Positions 56,174 to 64,000 of a stretch of 64,000 nucleotides of DNA are shown here, one piece after another. Location: NCBI GenBank assembly GCA_015689685.1, contig WVSL01000017.1, positions 1 through 64,000 on the forward strand, read 5' to 3'. The notes beneath the pieces were generated by a model, which was not told where the DNA came from, made no database searches, and saw only the letters and a list, made by a program, of their open reading frames with translations. The first letter of the stretch is position 1; every line of letters begins with the position of its first letter. Both the position numbers and the translations under genes were made by a program. Source of the stretch: Rhodobacterales bacterium HKCCE2091. Its GTDB lineage: Bacteria; Pseudomonadota; Alphaproteobacteria; Rhodobacterales; Rhodobacteraceae.

Positions 56174-56205
56174 AAGCAAGGTTCATGACGAGGGGTGCGC
56201 GGCCC

Positions 56206-56934
56206 GTGACGATTTCCATACTGGCACGTGATGAAAAAACGGGCGCACTGGGCGGTGCGGCGGCGACCGGAAGCCTGTGCGTCGGCGGTTGGGTCCTGCG
56301 GGGCGACCCCGAATCGGGCCTGTCGGCGAGCCAGGGCACCGCGCCCTCGACTCTGTGGGGCACCGGCGTCCTGGAGCGGATGCGCGGCGGGATGAGCGCG
56401 GCCGACGCGGTCGCGGCGGTGACGGCGCCGGACGGCGGCCGGGCGCACCGGCAGTTGTCGGCGCTCGACCCCGCGGGCGGGACCGGGCATTTCACCGGCG
56501 CCGAAAGCGTGCCCGAGGCCGCCGCCGCGGTCGCGCCGGGCATCGTGTCCGTGGGCAACATGCTGAGCGACCCCGGCGTGCCGCAGGCCGCGATCGACGG
56601 GTTCGCGGCGGCCGCCGCCCTGCCCTTCGCGGAACGGCTGCTGGCGGCGCTGGACGCCGCCGCCGCGGTCGCGGGCGGCGATGCGCGCGGGCTGAAATCG
56701 GCGGCGCTGCTGGTGGTGTCACGGAGGGCGGCACCGCTGACCCTGCGGATCGACTTTTCCGACCGGCCGCTGGCGGCGCTCGCCGATCTCTACCGCGCGA
56801 GCCAGGCGGAGCCCTATCGCGGCTGGTGCGACGTGGTGCCGGTGCTGGACGACCCCTACCGCGCCCCGCCGTCCGAGGTCGTGCCGGACGTGCCGGAGCC
56901 GATCGTGACGACATCGCCGCGGGTGCCGAGGTAA
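56206..56934 (+). CDS. DUF1028 family protein (Ntn-hydrolase-like)
   Basis: The product (242 residues from this start) belongs to DUF1028, proteins with an Ntn-hydrolase-like fold that often neighbour peptide or amino-acid transporters. It reads VTISILARDEKTGALGGAAATG at the N-terminus, then LSALDPAGGTGHFTGAESV and VSVGNMLSDPGVPQA. Family members start MT(F/I)SI(V/L)ARD, so the GTG at 56206 gives the natural start, with GAGGGG upstream; ATGs at 56167 and 56185 are possible but the first is inside a palindrome. The mature enzyme may be a peptidase or amidase acting on products imported by the divergent dpp system; this is inferred. Confidence 0.82.
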   Translation: MTISILARDEKTGALGGAAATGSLCVGGWVLRGDPESGLSASQGTAPSTLWGTGVLERMRGGMSAADAVAAVTAPDGGRAHRQLSALDPAGGTGHFTGAESVPEAAAAVAPGIVSVGNMLSDPGVPQAAIDGFAAAAALPFAERLLAALDAAAAVAGGDARGLKSAALLVVSRRAAPLTLRIDFSDRPLAALADLYRASQAEPYRGWCDVVPVLDDPYRAPPSEVVPDVPEPIVTTSPRVPR

Positions 56935-56993
56935 GTTGACCGAGTTTTGCGCCGGGGATCCCGCCGAGTCCGGGCCGCGTGCGGCCGCACGCC

Positions 56994-57749
56994 CTACTCC
57001 GCCATGAAGCGGCGGGCAACGCGGGCTTCCTGCGCCTGCATCAGCCGCTCGGCGGTGTCCATGTGGGCGGCCATGATCGCGCGGGCGTCCGCCGCCCGGC
57101 CCTCGCGCAGCGCGGCGATCAGGTCGGTCTGGTAGGCGAGGCCGCGGGTGAAGAGTTCCCGGTTCGGCGGGTCGTAGAGCTGCCGGTAGACGGTGAGATC
57201 GGTCAGGATCCGCGCCATGAAGCTGACCACGAAGGCGAGCAACGCGTTCGACGAGAAATTCGCCAGCCGCCGGTGGAACAGCAGCGAGGCGACGTGCTGG
57301 TCGCGTTCCTCCTCCGCGTCGCGGGCGGGTTCGGGATAGGTCGCGACGATGGCCTCGAGCTGGCCGAGCTGTTCCCCGCTCAGCCGGCCGGCCAGGGTCG
57401 CGGCGATCTCGGGCTCCAGCAGGCGGCGGAGCTGGTAGATGTCCGAGATCGAGATCTCGTTGAAGTAGAAGTAGTTCGCCAGCAGCGCCTTGGCCCGGTC
57501 GGCGGTCACCTCGCCCACGAAGCAGCCGCCGCCGGGGCCGGTGCGGCTTTCGATCAGGCCCTGGGCCTCGAGGATGCGCATGGCCTCGCGGATGGTGCCC
57601 TTGGCCATGCCGAAGCGGGCCATCAGGTCGGCCTCGTTCGGCAGGCGGTCGCCCTTCCTGAGATTGTGTTCGACCACCCAGTCCTTGATCGCCTCGGCCA
57701 CTTTCGCCGGGCGGGAACGTCTGGGTTCGATGGAGTCGCGTCGGGTCAA
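56994..57749 (-). CDS. GntR-family transcriptional regulator, FCD subfamily; no ATG start
   Basis: The product (about 251 residues) has an N-terminal winged helix (RLPNEADLMARFGMAKGTIR) and an FCD ligand domain (LRRLLEPEIAATLAGRLSGE and onward to the C-terminus). No ATG or GTG lies between the ispD stop and the HTH region. A TTG at 57749 (LTRRDSIEPRRSR) or one at 57776 (LAPTERRRPL) must be used. The ATG-initiated longer frame runs through ispD in a different frame and is not credible. It lies 31 bases after ispD on the same strand. Possible targets are the dpp/DUF1028 region or distant genes. Confidence 0.85.
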   Translation of the reverse strand: MTRRDSIEPRRSRPAKVAEAIKDWVVEHNLRKGDRLPNEADLMARFGMAKGTIREAMRILEAQGLIESRTGPGGGCFVGEVTADRAKALLANYFYFNEISISDIYQLRRLLEPEIAATLAGRLSGEQLGQLEAIVATYPEPARDAEEERDQHVASLLFHRRLANFSSNALLAFVVSFMARILTDLTVYRQLYDPPNRELFTRGLAYQTDLIAALREGRAADARAIMAAHMDTAERLMQAQEARVARRFMAE

Positions 57750-57780
57750 TGGCCTGCGCCGTTCGGTCGGGGCCAATGTC

Positions 57781-58461
57781 TTAGCGCGGATGCGCCGCGA
57801 TGTCAGCCCGCGCGCGGTCGAGGTCGGCGGCGGTGGTGATCTTGTAGTTGGAGTCCGCCCCCGGAACGAGCGCGACCGCGAGGCCGGCGGCGCGCGCGAT
57901 CTCGGCATCGTCGGCGGCCCCTTCGCTGCCGGCGCGGTGGGCGGCGAGGATGGCGTCGAAGCGGAACCCCTGCGGGGTCTGCGCCCGCCACAGCCCGTCG
58001 CGCGGGACCGGGCTGTCGGCGAGGTGGCCGTCGCCGCGCCAGAGCGCGTCGACCACCGGCAGCGCGGCGATGGCGCCGTCATGTGTCGCGAGCGCGGCCA
58101 GCACCGCGGCGATCACCGCCTGCGGCAGGAACGGGCGCGCGGCGTCGTGGATGAGGACGGTGTCGGGCGGATCGCCCTTCGCCAGCGCCTCCAACCCTGC
58201 CCGGACCGAGGCCGCGCGCGTCGCGCCGCCCGGCACCGGCGGGCCGAGGCGCGGGTCGGACAGGCCGCGCGTCGCGGCGGCGTAGAGATCCGCGTCTTCG
58301 GGATGGATCACGGTGCGGACGGTGGTCACCGCCGCCGCGGACAGGACCGCCGACAGCGTGCGGCGGAGGACCGGCTGGCCGCCGAGGTCGAGATACTGCT
58401 TGGGCAGGTCGGCGCCCAGACGGGTGCCGCGCCCGGCCGCGACGACGAGCACCGCGGTCAT
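57781..58461 (-). CDS. ispD: 2-C-methyl-D-erythritol 4-phosphate cytidylyltransferase
   Basis: The 226-residue product transfers CMP to MEP in the non-mevalonate isoprenoid pathway. It has the start VLVVAAGRGTRLGADLPKQY (CTP-binding), VLIHDAARPFL, and the C-terminal LWRAQTPQGFRFDAILAAH and KITTAADL. Many alphaproteobacteria carry an IspD-IspF fusion; this one ends after the IspD domain, and no ispF is next to it. A 20-codon ORF overlaps its start as ATGA. Confidence 0.9.
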   Translation of the reverse strand: MTAVLVVAAGRGTRLGADLPKQYLDLGGQPVLRRTLSAVLSAAAVTTVRTVIHPEDADLYAAATRGLSDPRLGPPVPGGATRAASVRAGLEALAKGDPPDTVLIHDAARPFLPQAVIAAVLAALATHDGAIAALPVVDALWRGDGHLADSPVPRDGLWRAQTPQGFRFDAILAAHRAGSEGAADDAEIARAAGLAVALVPGADSNYKITTAADLDRARADIAAHPR

Positions 58462-58520
58462 CGCTCGGGAACCGCGCCGGATCGCGGGGCCGGTTTCTGG
58501 GGCTGGATGGCGGTGGTCAT
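58458..58520 (-). CDS. Possible 20-codon leader ORF of ispD
   Basis: A small frame reads MTTAIQPQKPAPRSGAVPER, with AAGGA nine bases before its ATG. Its stop overlaps the ispD ATG as ATGA, a classic coupling arrangement. It may be a real leader or a chance frame; coding potential cannot be judged at this length. Confidence 0.3.
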   Translation of the reverse strand: MTTAIQPQKPAPRSGAVPER

Positions 58521-59026
58521 GGCGTCGGTCCTTCGCTGGCCGGAATTGGTCGCCCCGCACCGGGCCGGTTGTCAACGCCCGCGTCCCCCCGAGTCGCCCC
58601 GCCCGAGGCCGGTTTCCACGCACGTCCGGTTCAGGGTTTGAACAAAAGCCCGGCGGCGCCCGCACAATAATTCGGCAACTAAAGAAAACCGGCGCGGGGC
58701 GGTTCGCCATGCTTTGCGGCGGCGCGGCAGTGGCGCAATCTGAACTCAGCCAGGTACCGGATCGTCTTGTGACTCTCCTCCCTTCCTTCGCACAAGGCGG
58801 TCCGGGCTGGCACGAAAGACTTGCTGGCGGCCCGTGACTATGTCTCTCTTCCACCGGCCGCGTGTCGCCAGCATTTTCCCCTGAAAACAACGGATTGTCT
58901 GCAGATCGGCCCGCCACGGCGGTGTTGCCGACGCACAATCCGTTACAAATGTTTCGCAAACGTGGCTGGACCCGCGCAGGTGATTCGCGTTGTCATTTCG
59001 GTATTAACGAGTGAGGAGACAGGCAC
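58521..59026. other. 506-base intergenic region with a complex inverted repeat
   Basis: No gene is supported here. At 58889-58898 and 58935-58944 the perfect 10-bp inverted repeat AACGGATTGT / ACAATCCGTT encloses the nested stems CGGC/GCCG and CCGCC/GGCGG. This is the shape of a structured RNA or a regulator site. Nearby TTTTC-CCCT-GAAAA and GTTT-CGC-AAAC give further small hairpins. The rest is GC-rich and featureless apart from AT-rich pockets near 58665-58690. Confidence 0.5.
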
Positions 59027-59119
59027 ATGCCAGTGACCAAACCACAAGCGCCGAAGGGCGCGAAGGATGGCCAGCCCCGCCCGAAGCCGATCCGCTTCAC
59101 CGACTGGGCCAGCATCTGA
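59027..59119 (+). CDS. Possible 30-residue small protein
   Basis: A short frame begins with ATG after GAGGAGACAGGCAC, a strong ribosome site at good spacing. It encodes a basic, proline- and lysine-rich N-terminus (MPVTKPQAPKGAKDG) and ends RPKPIRFTDWASI. It sits 16 bases before the TfoX C-terminal-domain gene. I do not recognise a family. The ribosome site and the coherent tail argue that it is translated. Confidence 0.5.
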   Translation: MPVTKPQAPKGAKDGQPRPKPIRFTDWASI

Positions 59120-59135
59120 TACGAGGGCGGGCATC

Positions 59136-59522
59136 ATGGCCCGCCAGAGCAGAAAGACGACAGACGCGCCCGAACCGGGCGCGACGGAAACAGGGGCCGG
59201 GAACGCCCCGGTGACGGCGATCCGACATGTCGGACCGGCGCAGGCGGTTTCGCTCGCGCGGGCCGGCATCCGAACCGCCGCCACCCTGCGCGAGATCGGC
59301 GCCCACGACCCCTACCGGCGCATGCTGAACACCGGCCTGCGGCCGCATTTCATCGGCTACTACGCGCTGGAGATGGCGTTGCAGGGCCGGCCGTGGAACG
59401 ACTGCAAGGGCGCCGAAAAGGCGGAGTTGCGGACCCGCTTCGACGCGCTGGTCCGGGAGACGGCGGGCGCCGTCGAGATCGAGCGCGCGCTCGACGCGAT
59501 CGGGGTCGGCCTGCGCCGCTGA
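59136..59522 (+). CDS. TfoX C-terminal-domain protein
   Basis: The 128-residue product has a TfoX C-terminal helical domain at about residues 25-110: VTAIRHVGPAQAVSLARAGI, then RTAATLREIGAHDPYRRML and NTGLRPHFIGYYALEMALQG. The N-terminal TfoX domain is missing, as in many alphaproteobacterial proteins. The domain resembles HhH-like helical DNA-binding repeats but its role outside competence genes is unknown. I start it at MARQSRKTTD (59136), after GAGGGCGGG. It follows the small ORF directly. Confidence 0.82.
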   Translation: MARQSRKTTDAPEPGATETGAGNAPVTAIRHVGPAQAVSLARAGIRTAATLREIGAHDPYRRMLNTGLRPHFIGYYALEMALQGRPWNDCKGAEKAELRTRFDALVRETAGAVEIERALDAIGVGLRR

Positions 59523-59553
59523 CCGCGGGCCGGACGGGACCGCCCCGGCCCGA

Positions 59554-60858
59554 TCAGAAGAAGTCGAACCCGCCGCCACCGCCGAACTGGAAGCTGTCGG
59601 AACCGCCGAGGTCGAGACCGCCGTCGTCGTAGTCGAACCGGGTCTCTCCGCCGCCGAACCGGAACACGAACCCGTCCGAGGGCGCGGGGCTCGGCGCCGG
59701 CGCTGTCGGGGCCGGGGTCGGGCTCGGCGTGGGGCTCGGCGTCGGCGTCGGGCTCGGGCTGGCCGTGGGCGTCGGGGACAGGTTGAACCGGCTCCAGAAT
59801 CCGCCGGAGCCGAAGCCGAAGCCCGATCCGCCATCATCGACCGGGGCGGGCGCGGGCGTCGGCGTGGGTGCGGGCGCAGGCGCGGGGGCCGGCGCGGGTG
59901 TGGGGGCCGGGGCGGGTGCGGGGGCCGGCTGCACGGCGTCGCGATCCTCGACCACGTCGAGCTTCACGTTGCGGCTGCCGATCGTCACGCGGGTTTCGAA
60001 CACGCCGTCGAGCGCGCCGCCCTCGAACGCGACGTTCCAGGTGCCCGCGGACAGCGCGAGCGTGTAGCCGCCCGATGCCCAGGTCGAGGTCGCGAAGGTG
60101 CCGCTGTCGTTCCAGGCGGTGACCTTCACCGCGCCCTGCCCCTCGCCCATGTCGTAGAAATTGTCGCCGTCGAGGTCGTCGATCACCACGCCGGTCAGAT
60201 AGGTCTTGCCGGTGTCGCCGAATTCCTGGCTGACGAAGGTGGAGGCGGTGTAGTTGACGCCGTTGTAGACGTGGTCGCCGTAGTCGTAGCCGACGCCGAT
60301 CTCGCTCCAGTTGCCGCTGAGAAGGTTGGCCTGGTGGCCGTCGGATTCCCACAGCGCGTCGTGGTGGCCGGTGGCGCGGGCCTGCTTGTCGGTGATCGCG
60401 CGGGTGGAGCCGGACCAGCCGATGTTCTCGCCGACGAAGCGGTTGGGGTGCCCGGCGGCGATGGCGCGGTCGTCATGGGTCGCGCCGGAGGGATTGACGT
60501 GGGCGAAGAAGTTGCGCGCGTCCATGTCCTGCGAGTGGCGGTCGGCGGCGAGGCTGAGCGTCGGCACCACCGCGAGCGGCTCCACCGCCGCGGAGGACAC
60601 GCCGGGCGCGAGGCCCTCGTTCTGGCGCGCGACCTCGGCCAGCGGGTTCATCCGGGCGCGGTTCACCAGTTCGGTTATGAGCTGTTCCTCGGGCGTCAGG
60701 CCCGACCATCCGAGTGCGTAGGCCGATGCCGGCAGTTCGGGCGCGCTGCTGGAGCCGCCGGAGGTGCTGGACGTGGTGCCGCCCCCGCTGCTTGTCCCCG
60801 TGCTTCCCCCCGTGGGGGTCGGTGTCAGCGGGATGACGAAACGCGACCAGAATGACAT
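59554..60858 (-). CDS. CAP-domain (SCP/PR1) protein with proline-rich repeats
   Basis: The 434-residue product has a CAP domain at about residues 58-210 ([46 protein letters not shown]). A following calcium-loop-like segment is [15 protein letters not shown]. Residues about 310-400 are low-complexity PAPAPAP and SPTPTPS repeats. The sequence FWSRF-x-(3)-PTPT occurs twice, at residue 3 and again near 350. The C-terminus is glycine/aspartate-rich and ends FDFF, like type I secretion signals. There is no N-terminal signal peptide. It is probably exported by a type I system and acts outside the cell; neither point is proven. Confidence 0.85.
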   Translation of the reverse strand: MSFWSRFVIPLTPTPTGGSTGTSSGGGTTSSTSGGSSSAPELPASAYALGWSGLTPEEQLITELVNRARMNPLAEVARQNEGLAPGVSSAAVEPLAVVPTLSLAADRHSQDMDARNFFAHVNPSGATHDDRAIAAGHPNRFVGENIGWSGSTRAITDKQARATGHHDALWESDGHQANLLSGNWSEIGVGYDYGDHVYNGVNYTASTFVSQEFGDTGKTYLTGVVIDDLDGDNFYDMGEGQGAVKVTAWNDSGTFATSTWASGGYTLALSAGTWNVAFEGGALDGVFETRVTIGSRNVKLDVVEDRDAVQPAPAPAPAPTPAPAPAPAPAPTPTPAPAPVDDGGSGFGFGSGGFWSRFNLSPTPTASPSPTPTPSPTPSPTPAPTAPAPSPAPSDGFVFRFGGGETRFDYDDGGLDLGGSDSFQFGGGGGFDFF

Positions 60859-61040
60859 GACGATGCTCCCCTAGGCCGCCGGCGGCGAAAGCGCAGCACT
60901 GGCTAGCGGGAATCTGGTCAACCGGGAAAGGGGCGATTCTGGGGCCGGAACGGGGCGCGGGCGCGCCGCGCGGAACCTTGCCGAGGTATTGGCCGGGGGC
61001 GGGCGGCGTGCCGCTCATCGCCCCCGGTCCGGGACGCGTG

Positions 61041-61463
61041 TCAGCCGACGAGTTCAATGCCGGCGAAGAAGAACGCGATTTCCTGCGCCGCGGTTTCGGG
61101 CGCGTCGGAGCCGTGGACGGAGTTCTCACCGACGCTTTCGGCGAATTCCGCGCGGATGGTGCCCGGCGCGGCGTCGGCGGGGTTGGTCGCGCCCATGACT
61201 TCGCGGTTCTTCGCGATGGCGCCCTCGCCTTCCAGCACCTGCACGACGACGGGGCCGGAGGCCATGAACTCGGTCAGCTCGCCGAAGAACGGGCGGTCCT
61301 TGTGGACGGCGTAGAACTCGCCGGCCTGGGCCGGGGTGAGCTGGATGCGCTTCTGCGCGACGATGCGCAGGCCCGCGTCCTCGAACTTGGCGTTGATCTT
61401 GCCGGTCAGGTTGCGGGCGGTGGCGTCGGGCTTGATGATCGACAGGGTGCGTTCGGTGGCCAT
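61041..61463 (-). CDS. ndk: Nucleoside-diphosphate kinase
   Basis: The 140-residue product is a full-length NDK balancing nucleoside triphosphate pools. It has [17 protein letters not shown] at the N-terminus, [16 protein letters not shown], and the phospho-histidine in [16 protein letters not shown]. The length is the family norm. A typical single gene, not in an evident operon; 182 bases without a recognised feature separate it from the CAP gene. Confidence 0.97.
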   Translation of the reverse strand: MATERTLSIIKPDATARNLTGKINAKFEDAGLRIVAQKRIQLTPAQAGEFYAVHKDRPFFGELTEFMASGPVVVQVLEGEGAIAKNREVMGATNPADAAPGTIRAEFAESVGENSVHGSDAPETAAQEIAFFFAGIELVG

Positions 61464-61730
61464 GCTTGGTCCTCGGTCCGTCAGGGGTGGCGATTTCGCG
61501 TGGCCCCTAGCATGGGGGTTTGCCGATGGGAAGGCGTGGGGCTTTACAGGATGCCGCGGGGTCCCTATCTGGGGCGCCGGGTCGGCAGTTCACCCAGGCG
61601 TCGCCGGGGATTTCCCCAGGCTGAACCTGCCATGAAGACGATCACGAGCTTGCCGGACCTCTCCGACGCGCCCGTGGGACAAGGGCGACCCTCCCCCGAA
61701 GCCGGGCGCGCGACCGGAAAGGATACCGTC

Positions 61731-62240
61731 ATGGCACGTGACGATCTTGCGCTTTACATCGCCGACCTGCCGGGCTTCGCGAAGTCGCTTCGCGGACAGC
61801 TTTCGGAGGCAGGCGCCCTGCCCTCTCACCAGGCGTTTCTCGGGCTCGTCGCGAAGGCGGCGGGATACCGGAACTTCCAGGCGCTGAAGGCCGACCTGGG
61901 CGCCGAGGCGCCGAAGGGATCGGACCGGGTGGCGCGCGCGCTCCGCGTCTTTGACGGCGCGGGCCGGATGACCCGCTGGCCGTCCCAGACCGCGGTGCAG
62001 GCGCTGTGCATGTGGGTCGTCTGGCACCGCCTCCCGGCGCAGGTCGAGATGACCGAACCCGAGATCAACGGCTACCTCCGCGATGCGCAGGACTTCGGCG
62101 ACCACGTCATCCTGCGCCGGTCGCTGATCGACCACGGGCTGGTCTCGCGCCACCGCGACGGCACCCATTACCGCCGCATCGAACAGGCCCCGCCGGAAGA
62201 GGCGCGGGCGCTCTTGCGGGCGGTGATGAAGCGGGGCTGA
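61731..62240 (+). CDS. DUF2087-domain protein
   Basis: The 169-residue product has a C-terminal DUF2087 domain at about 85-155, with VEMTEPEINGYLRDAQDFGD, HVILRRSLIDHGLVSRHRDG and THYRRIE. The N-terminal half contains LPSHQAFLGLVAKAAGYRNF, resembling a short helical region often found in small plasmid-borne proteins. DUF2087 occurs in transcription-related proteins, but its role is unknown. I start it at MARDDLALYI (61731), after GGAAAGGA. An ATG 33 codons earlier lacks a ribosome site. The 267 bases before it show nothing else. Confidence 0.8.
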   Translation: MARDDLALYIADLPGFAKSLRGQLSEAGALPSHQAFLGLVAKAAGYRNFQALKADLGAEAPKGSDRVARALRVFDGAGRMTRWPSQTAVQALCMWVVWHRLPAQVEMTEPEINGYLRDAQDFGDHVILRRSLIDHGLVSRHRDGTHYRRIEQAPPEEARALLRAVMKRG

Positions 62241-62250
62241 CGGTCTGCAT

Positions 62251-62272
62251 GGGGGGGGACTCGAGCCCCCCC
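62251..62272. terminator. G-run / C-run hairpin between convergent genes
   Basis: Eight G (62251-62258) and seven C (62266-62272) flank ACTCGAG, forming a strong stem between the DUF2087 gene and the convergent small gene. It has no T-tract on either strand, so it is at best a non-canonical bidirectional terminator. The shape resembles a tRNA T-arm but no tRNA surrounds it. Confidence 0.5.
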
Positions 62273-62532
62273 TAGGTCAGGCGTAAGCCGTCCCTGTAAA
62301 GACCGTTGCGAACGAGACCGGGCCGCTTGTGGCGTTTGATCGGAAGCGGGTCGACCCAGAGCGAAAACCCCTTCTCCTTGATGAGCCGCGCTGCCTCAGC
62401 CTCGTCTGAGACCATTACGTAGTTCTCGGCCAAGTGTTTTGTTGCGCCCTTACTTGGATCGCCAAGAACGAACTTGCCGCTCCGTTTCGCGGCCTGCCGC
62501 TTGTAACCATCTTCCAACCGATAAAGCGACAT
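62272..62532 (-). CDS. Small protein of unknown function in a lower-GC patch
   Basis: I do not recognise this 86-residue protein. It is basic and soluble, with MSLYRLEDGYKRQAAKRSGK at the N-terminus, a middle KHLAENYVMVSDEAEAARLI, and DPLPIKRHKRPGLV near the C-terminus. The start has ACGGAGATTCTG upstream. The sequence from here to about 62650 is visibly less GC-rich than its neighbours, and codon use is more relaxed, suggesting recent acquisition. It converges on the DUF2087 gene and is divergent from the ABC-F gene. Confidence 0.65.
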   Translation of the reverse strand: MSLYRLEDGYKRQAAKRSGKFVLGDPSKGATKHLAENYVMVSDEAEAARLIKEKGFSLWVDPLPIKRHKRPGLVRNGLYRDGLRLT

Positions 62533-62659
62533 CAGAATCTCCGTCGACGTTGATGCTGTTGTTTACCGCGCCGTTCGAGCCGTGTCGCAAGGATTTCGTA
62601 GGATTTTGTCAGCCCATCAGCCTTTGCAATCTGGTTCTGTTGGAATAGCTCCTGCTCCC

Positions 62660-64000
62660 ATGCTGCGGATTTCCGACATATCCTATTCCGTCGAGGGGCG
62701 CCCCCTAATCGAGGGCGCCTCCGCCACCATTCCGGGCGGGCACAAGGTGGGGCTCGTGGGCCGGAACGGCACCGGCAAGACCACGCTGTTCCGGCTGATC
62801 CGGGGCGAGCTGACGCTCGACGGCGGGGAGATTTCCCTGCCGCCGCGCGCGCGGATCGGCGGGGTGAGCCAGGAGGTGCCGTCGTCGGAAACCTCGCTGA
62901 TCGACACGGTGCTGGAGGCCGATACCGAGCGCGCCGCGCTGATGGCCGAGCAGTCCGACGACCCCGCGCGGATCGCCGAGATCCAGGCGCGGCTGACCGA
63001 CATCGACGCCTGGTCCGCAGAGGCGCGGGCGGCGACGATCCTGAAGGGCCTAGGCTTCACCGAGGCCGAGCAGCAAATGCCGTGTTCGGCGTTTTCCGGC
63101 GGCTGGCGGATGCGCGTGGCGCTGGCGGGCGTCCTGTTCGCGCAGCCCGACCTGCTGCTCCTGGACGAGCCGACCAACTACCTCGACCTCGAAGGCGCGC
63201 TGTGGCTCGAATCGTACCTCGCGCGGTACCCGCACACGGTCATCGTCATCAGCCACGACCGCGGGCTCCTGAACCGGGCCGTCGGGCACATCCTGCACCT
63301 CGCCGACAGGAAACTGACGCTCTACACCGGCGGTTACGACACCTTCGCCAAGACCCGTGCCGAACGGCTCGCCGTGCAGGCGGCGGAGGCGAAGAAGCAG
63401 GACCTGCGCCGCGCGCACCTGCAAAGCTTCGTCGACCGCTTCCGCGCCAAGGCGTCGAAAGCCAAGCAGGCACAGTCCCGCGTGAAGATGCTGGAGAAGA
63501 TGGAAACGATCCGCATGCCCGAGGACGCGGCGCGGACGGTCTTCACCTTCCCCAACCCCGAGGAACTGCCGCCGCCGATCATCCAGCTCGACCGCGCCGC
63601 CGTGGGCTACGACGGCCCGCCGGTGCTGAAACGGCTCGACCTGCGCATCGACCAGGACGACCGGATCGCGCTCCTGGGGCGGAACGGCGAGGGGAAATCC
63701 ACGCTGTCGAAGCTGCTGGCGGGGAAACTCGACGCCTGCGACGGCAGGATCGTGCGGTCCTCGAAGCTTCGCATCGGGTATTTCGCGCAGCACCAGGTGG
63801 ACGAGTTGCACCTCGACGAGACACCGATCGACCACGTGCGCCGGGAACGGCCCGACGAAGCGCCGTCGCGCATCCGCGCGCGGCTGGCGGGCTTCGGCCT
63901 TGGTGCGGACCAGGCCGATACCGTGGTCGCGCGGCTGTCGGGCGGGCAGAAGGCGCGGCTGTCGCTCCTGCTCGCCACGCTCGACGCGCCGCACATGCTG
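62660..64000 (+). CDS. ABC-F family ATPase (YheS/Uup-like), partial at right edge
   Basis: The visible 447 residues begin MLRISDISYSVEGRPLIEGA. The first ATPase has Walker A GLVGRNGTGKTT, signature FSGGWRMRVALAG and Walker B LLLDEPTNYLDLEG; the interdomain helical linker is charged and contains KASKAKQAQSRVKMLEK. The second ATPase opens with LGRNGEGKSTLSKLLAGKL and its signature LSGGQKARLSLLL; the frame leaves the window just before its Walker B. ABC-F proteins act on ribosomes rather than in transport; this layout fits YheS-like housekeeping members. There is no membrane domain. Confidence 0.93.
   Translation, partial: MLRISDISYSVEGRPLIEGASATIPGGHKVGLVGRNGTGKTTLFRLIRGELTLDGGEISLPPRARIGGVSQEVPSSETSLIDTVLEADTERAALMAEQSDDPARIAEIQARLTDIDAWSAEARAATILKGLGFTEAEQQMPCSAFSGGWRMRVALAGVLFAQPDLLLLDEPTNYLDLEGALWLESYLARYPHTVIVISHDRGLLNRAVGHILHLADRKLTLYTGGYDTFAKTRAERLAVQAAEAKKQDLRRAHLQSFVDRFRAKASKAKQAQSRVKMLEKMETIRMPEDAARTVFTFPNPEELPPPIIQLDRAAVGYDGPPVLKRLDLRIDQDDRIALLGRNGEGKSTLSKLLAGKLDACDGRIVRSSKLRIGYFAQHQVDELHLDETPIDHVRRERPDEAPSRIRARLAGFGLGADQADTVVARLSGGQKARLSLLLATLDAPHML

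Noticed and set aside
58467-58959. Minus-strand frame extending upstream of ispD
   Set aside because: The translation is low-quality, arginine/proline-rich and shows no family; the ispD homology begins exactly at 58461.
62251-62272. Possible tRNA or tmRNA T-arm
   Set aside because: The loop reads CTCGAGT on the minus strand instead of TTCGA, and no acceptor, anticodon or tag-peptide sequence surrounds it.

Overview
The window is very GC-rich (roughly two thirds G+C by eye) and densely packed, with many ATGA or GTGA stop/start overlaps. Gene content points to an alphaproteobacterium, most likely of the Rhodobacteraceae/Roseobacter group: a rhizobial-type rhaDI / rhaRSTPQUK rhamnose locus, a bacteriophytochrome with an HWE histidine kinase, tct and dpp transporters, several FCD-type GntR regulators and a MocR regulator. 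No tRNA, rRNA, CRISPR array, insertion sequence or prophage was seen. The assignment to family is an inference from content and style, not from a marker gene.

Left to right: (1) 1-5053, the end of a probable NRPS gene, a C-A-PCP-TE NRPS module and an acyl-CoA-dehydrogenase-like partner. (2) 5057-10401, a TSUP exporter, an aldehyde dehydrogenase divergent from a ThDP-dependent decarboxylase-like enzyme and its probable GntR regulator, and a DUF2390 gene. (3) 10370-25762, one long minus-strand operon of 16 genes: NIPSNAP, three-subunit molybdenum hydroxylase, ACMSD-like amidohydrolase, CoxG, alpha/beta hydrolase, UbiX, UbiD, Rieske ferredoxin, an unknown small protein, a second amidohydrolase, the TctCBA transporter and a second ThDP enzyme. 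A divergent MocR gene (26004) probably controls it. (4) 27393-31023, a TauABC/NitT-type transporter and a second TSUP exporter, then a small P-loop kinase. (5) 31935-35817, a heme oxygenase, a bacteriophytochrome and a PAS protein. (6) 35837-46601, the complete L-rhamnose locus around a shared operator. (7) 46615-50130, an unusual lipase-subtilisin fusion with a frameshifted companion. (8) 50289-56934, a dipeptide/oligopeptide importer with a fused permease-ATPase and a divergent DUF1028 hydrolase. (9) 56994-64000, a GntR regulator, IspD, small ORFs, a TfoX C-terminal-domain protein, a CAP-domain protein with proline-rich repeats, Ndk, a DUF2087 protein, a small unknown gene in a lower-GC patch, and a truncated ABC-F ATPase.

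How it works together: the large operon reads as uptake (Tct) plus oxidative hydroxylation (molybdenum hydroxylase) plus several decarboxylation-capable enzymes (UbiD with prenyl-FMN from UbiX, two ACMSD-family amidohydrolases, a ThDP enzyme), suggesting catabolism of a polycarboxylated aromatic or heteroaromatic compound. No CoA ligase, ring-cleaving dioxygenase or Rieske oxygenase is present, so it does not match a pathway I can name. The rhamnose locus is complete from uptake to lactate/DHAP-level products. The phytochrome operon makes its own biliverdin and carries a possible general-stress (EcfG-type) promoter.

The best candidates for something undescribed are the lipase-subtilisin fusion with its companion, the decarboxylase-rich operon, the PAS protein with a kinase-like tail behind the phytochrome, and a recurring GC-rich hairpin just after three separate binding-protein genes.
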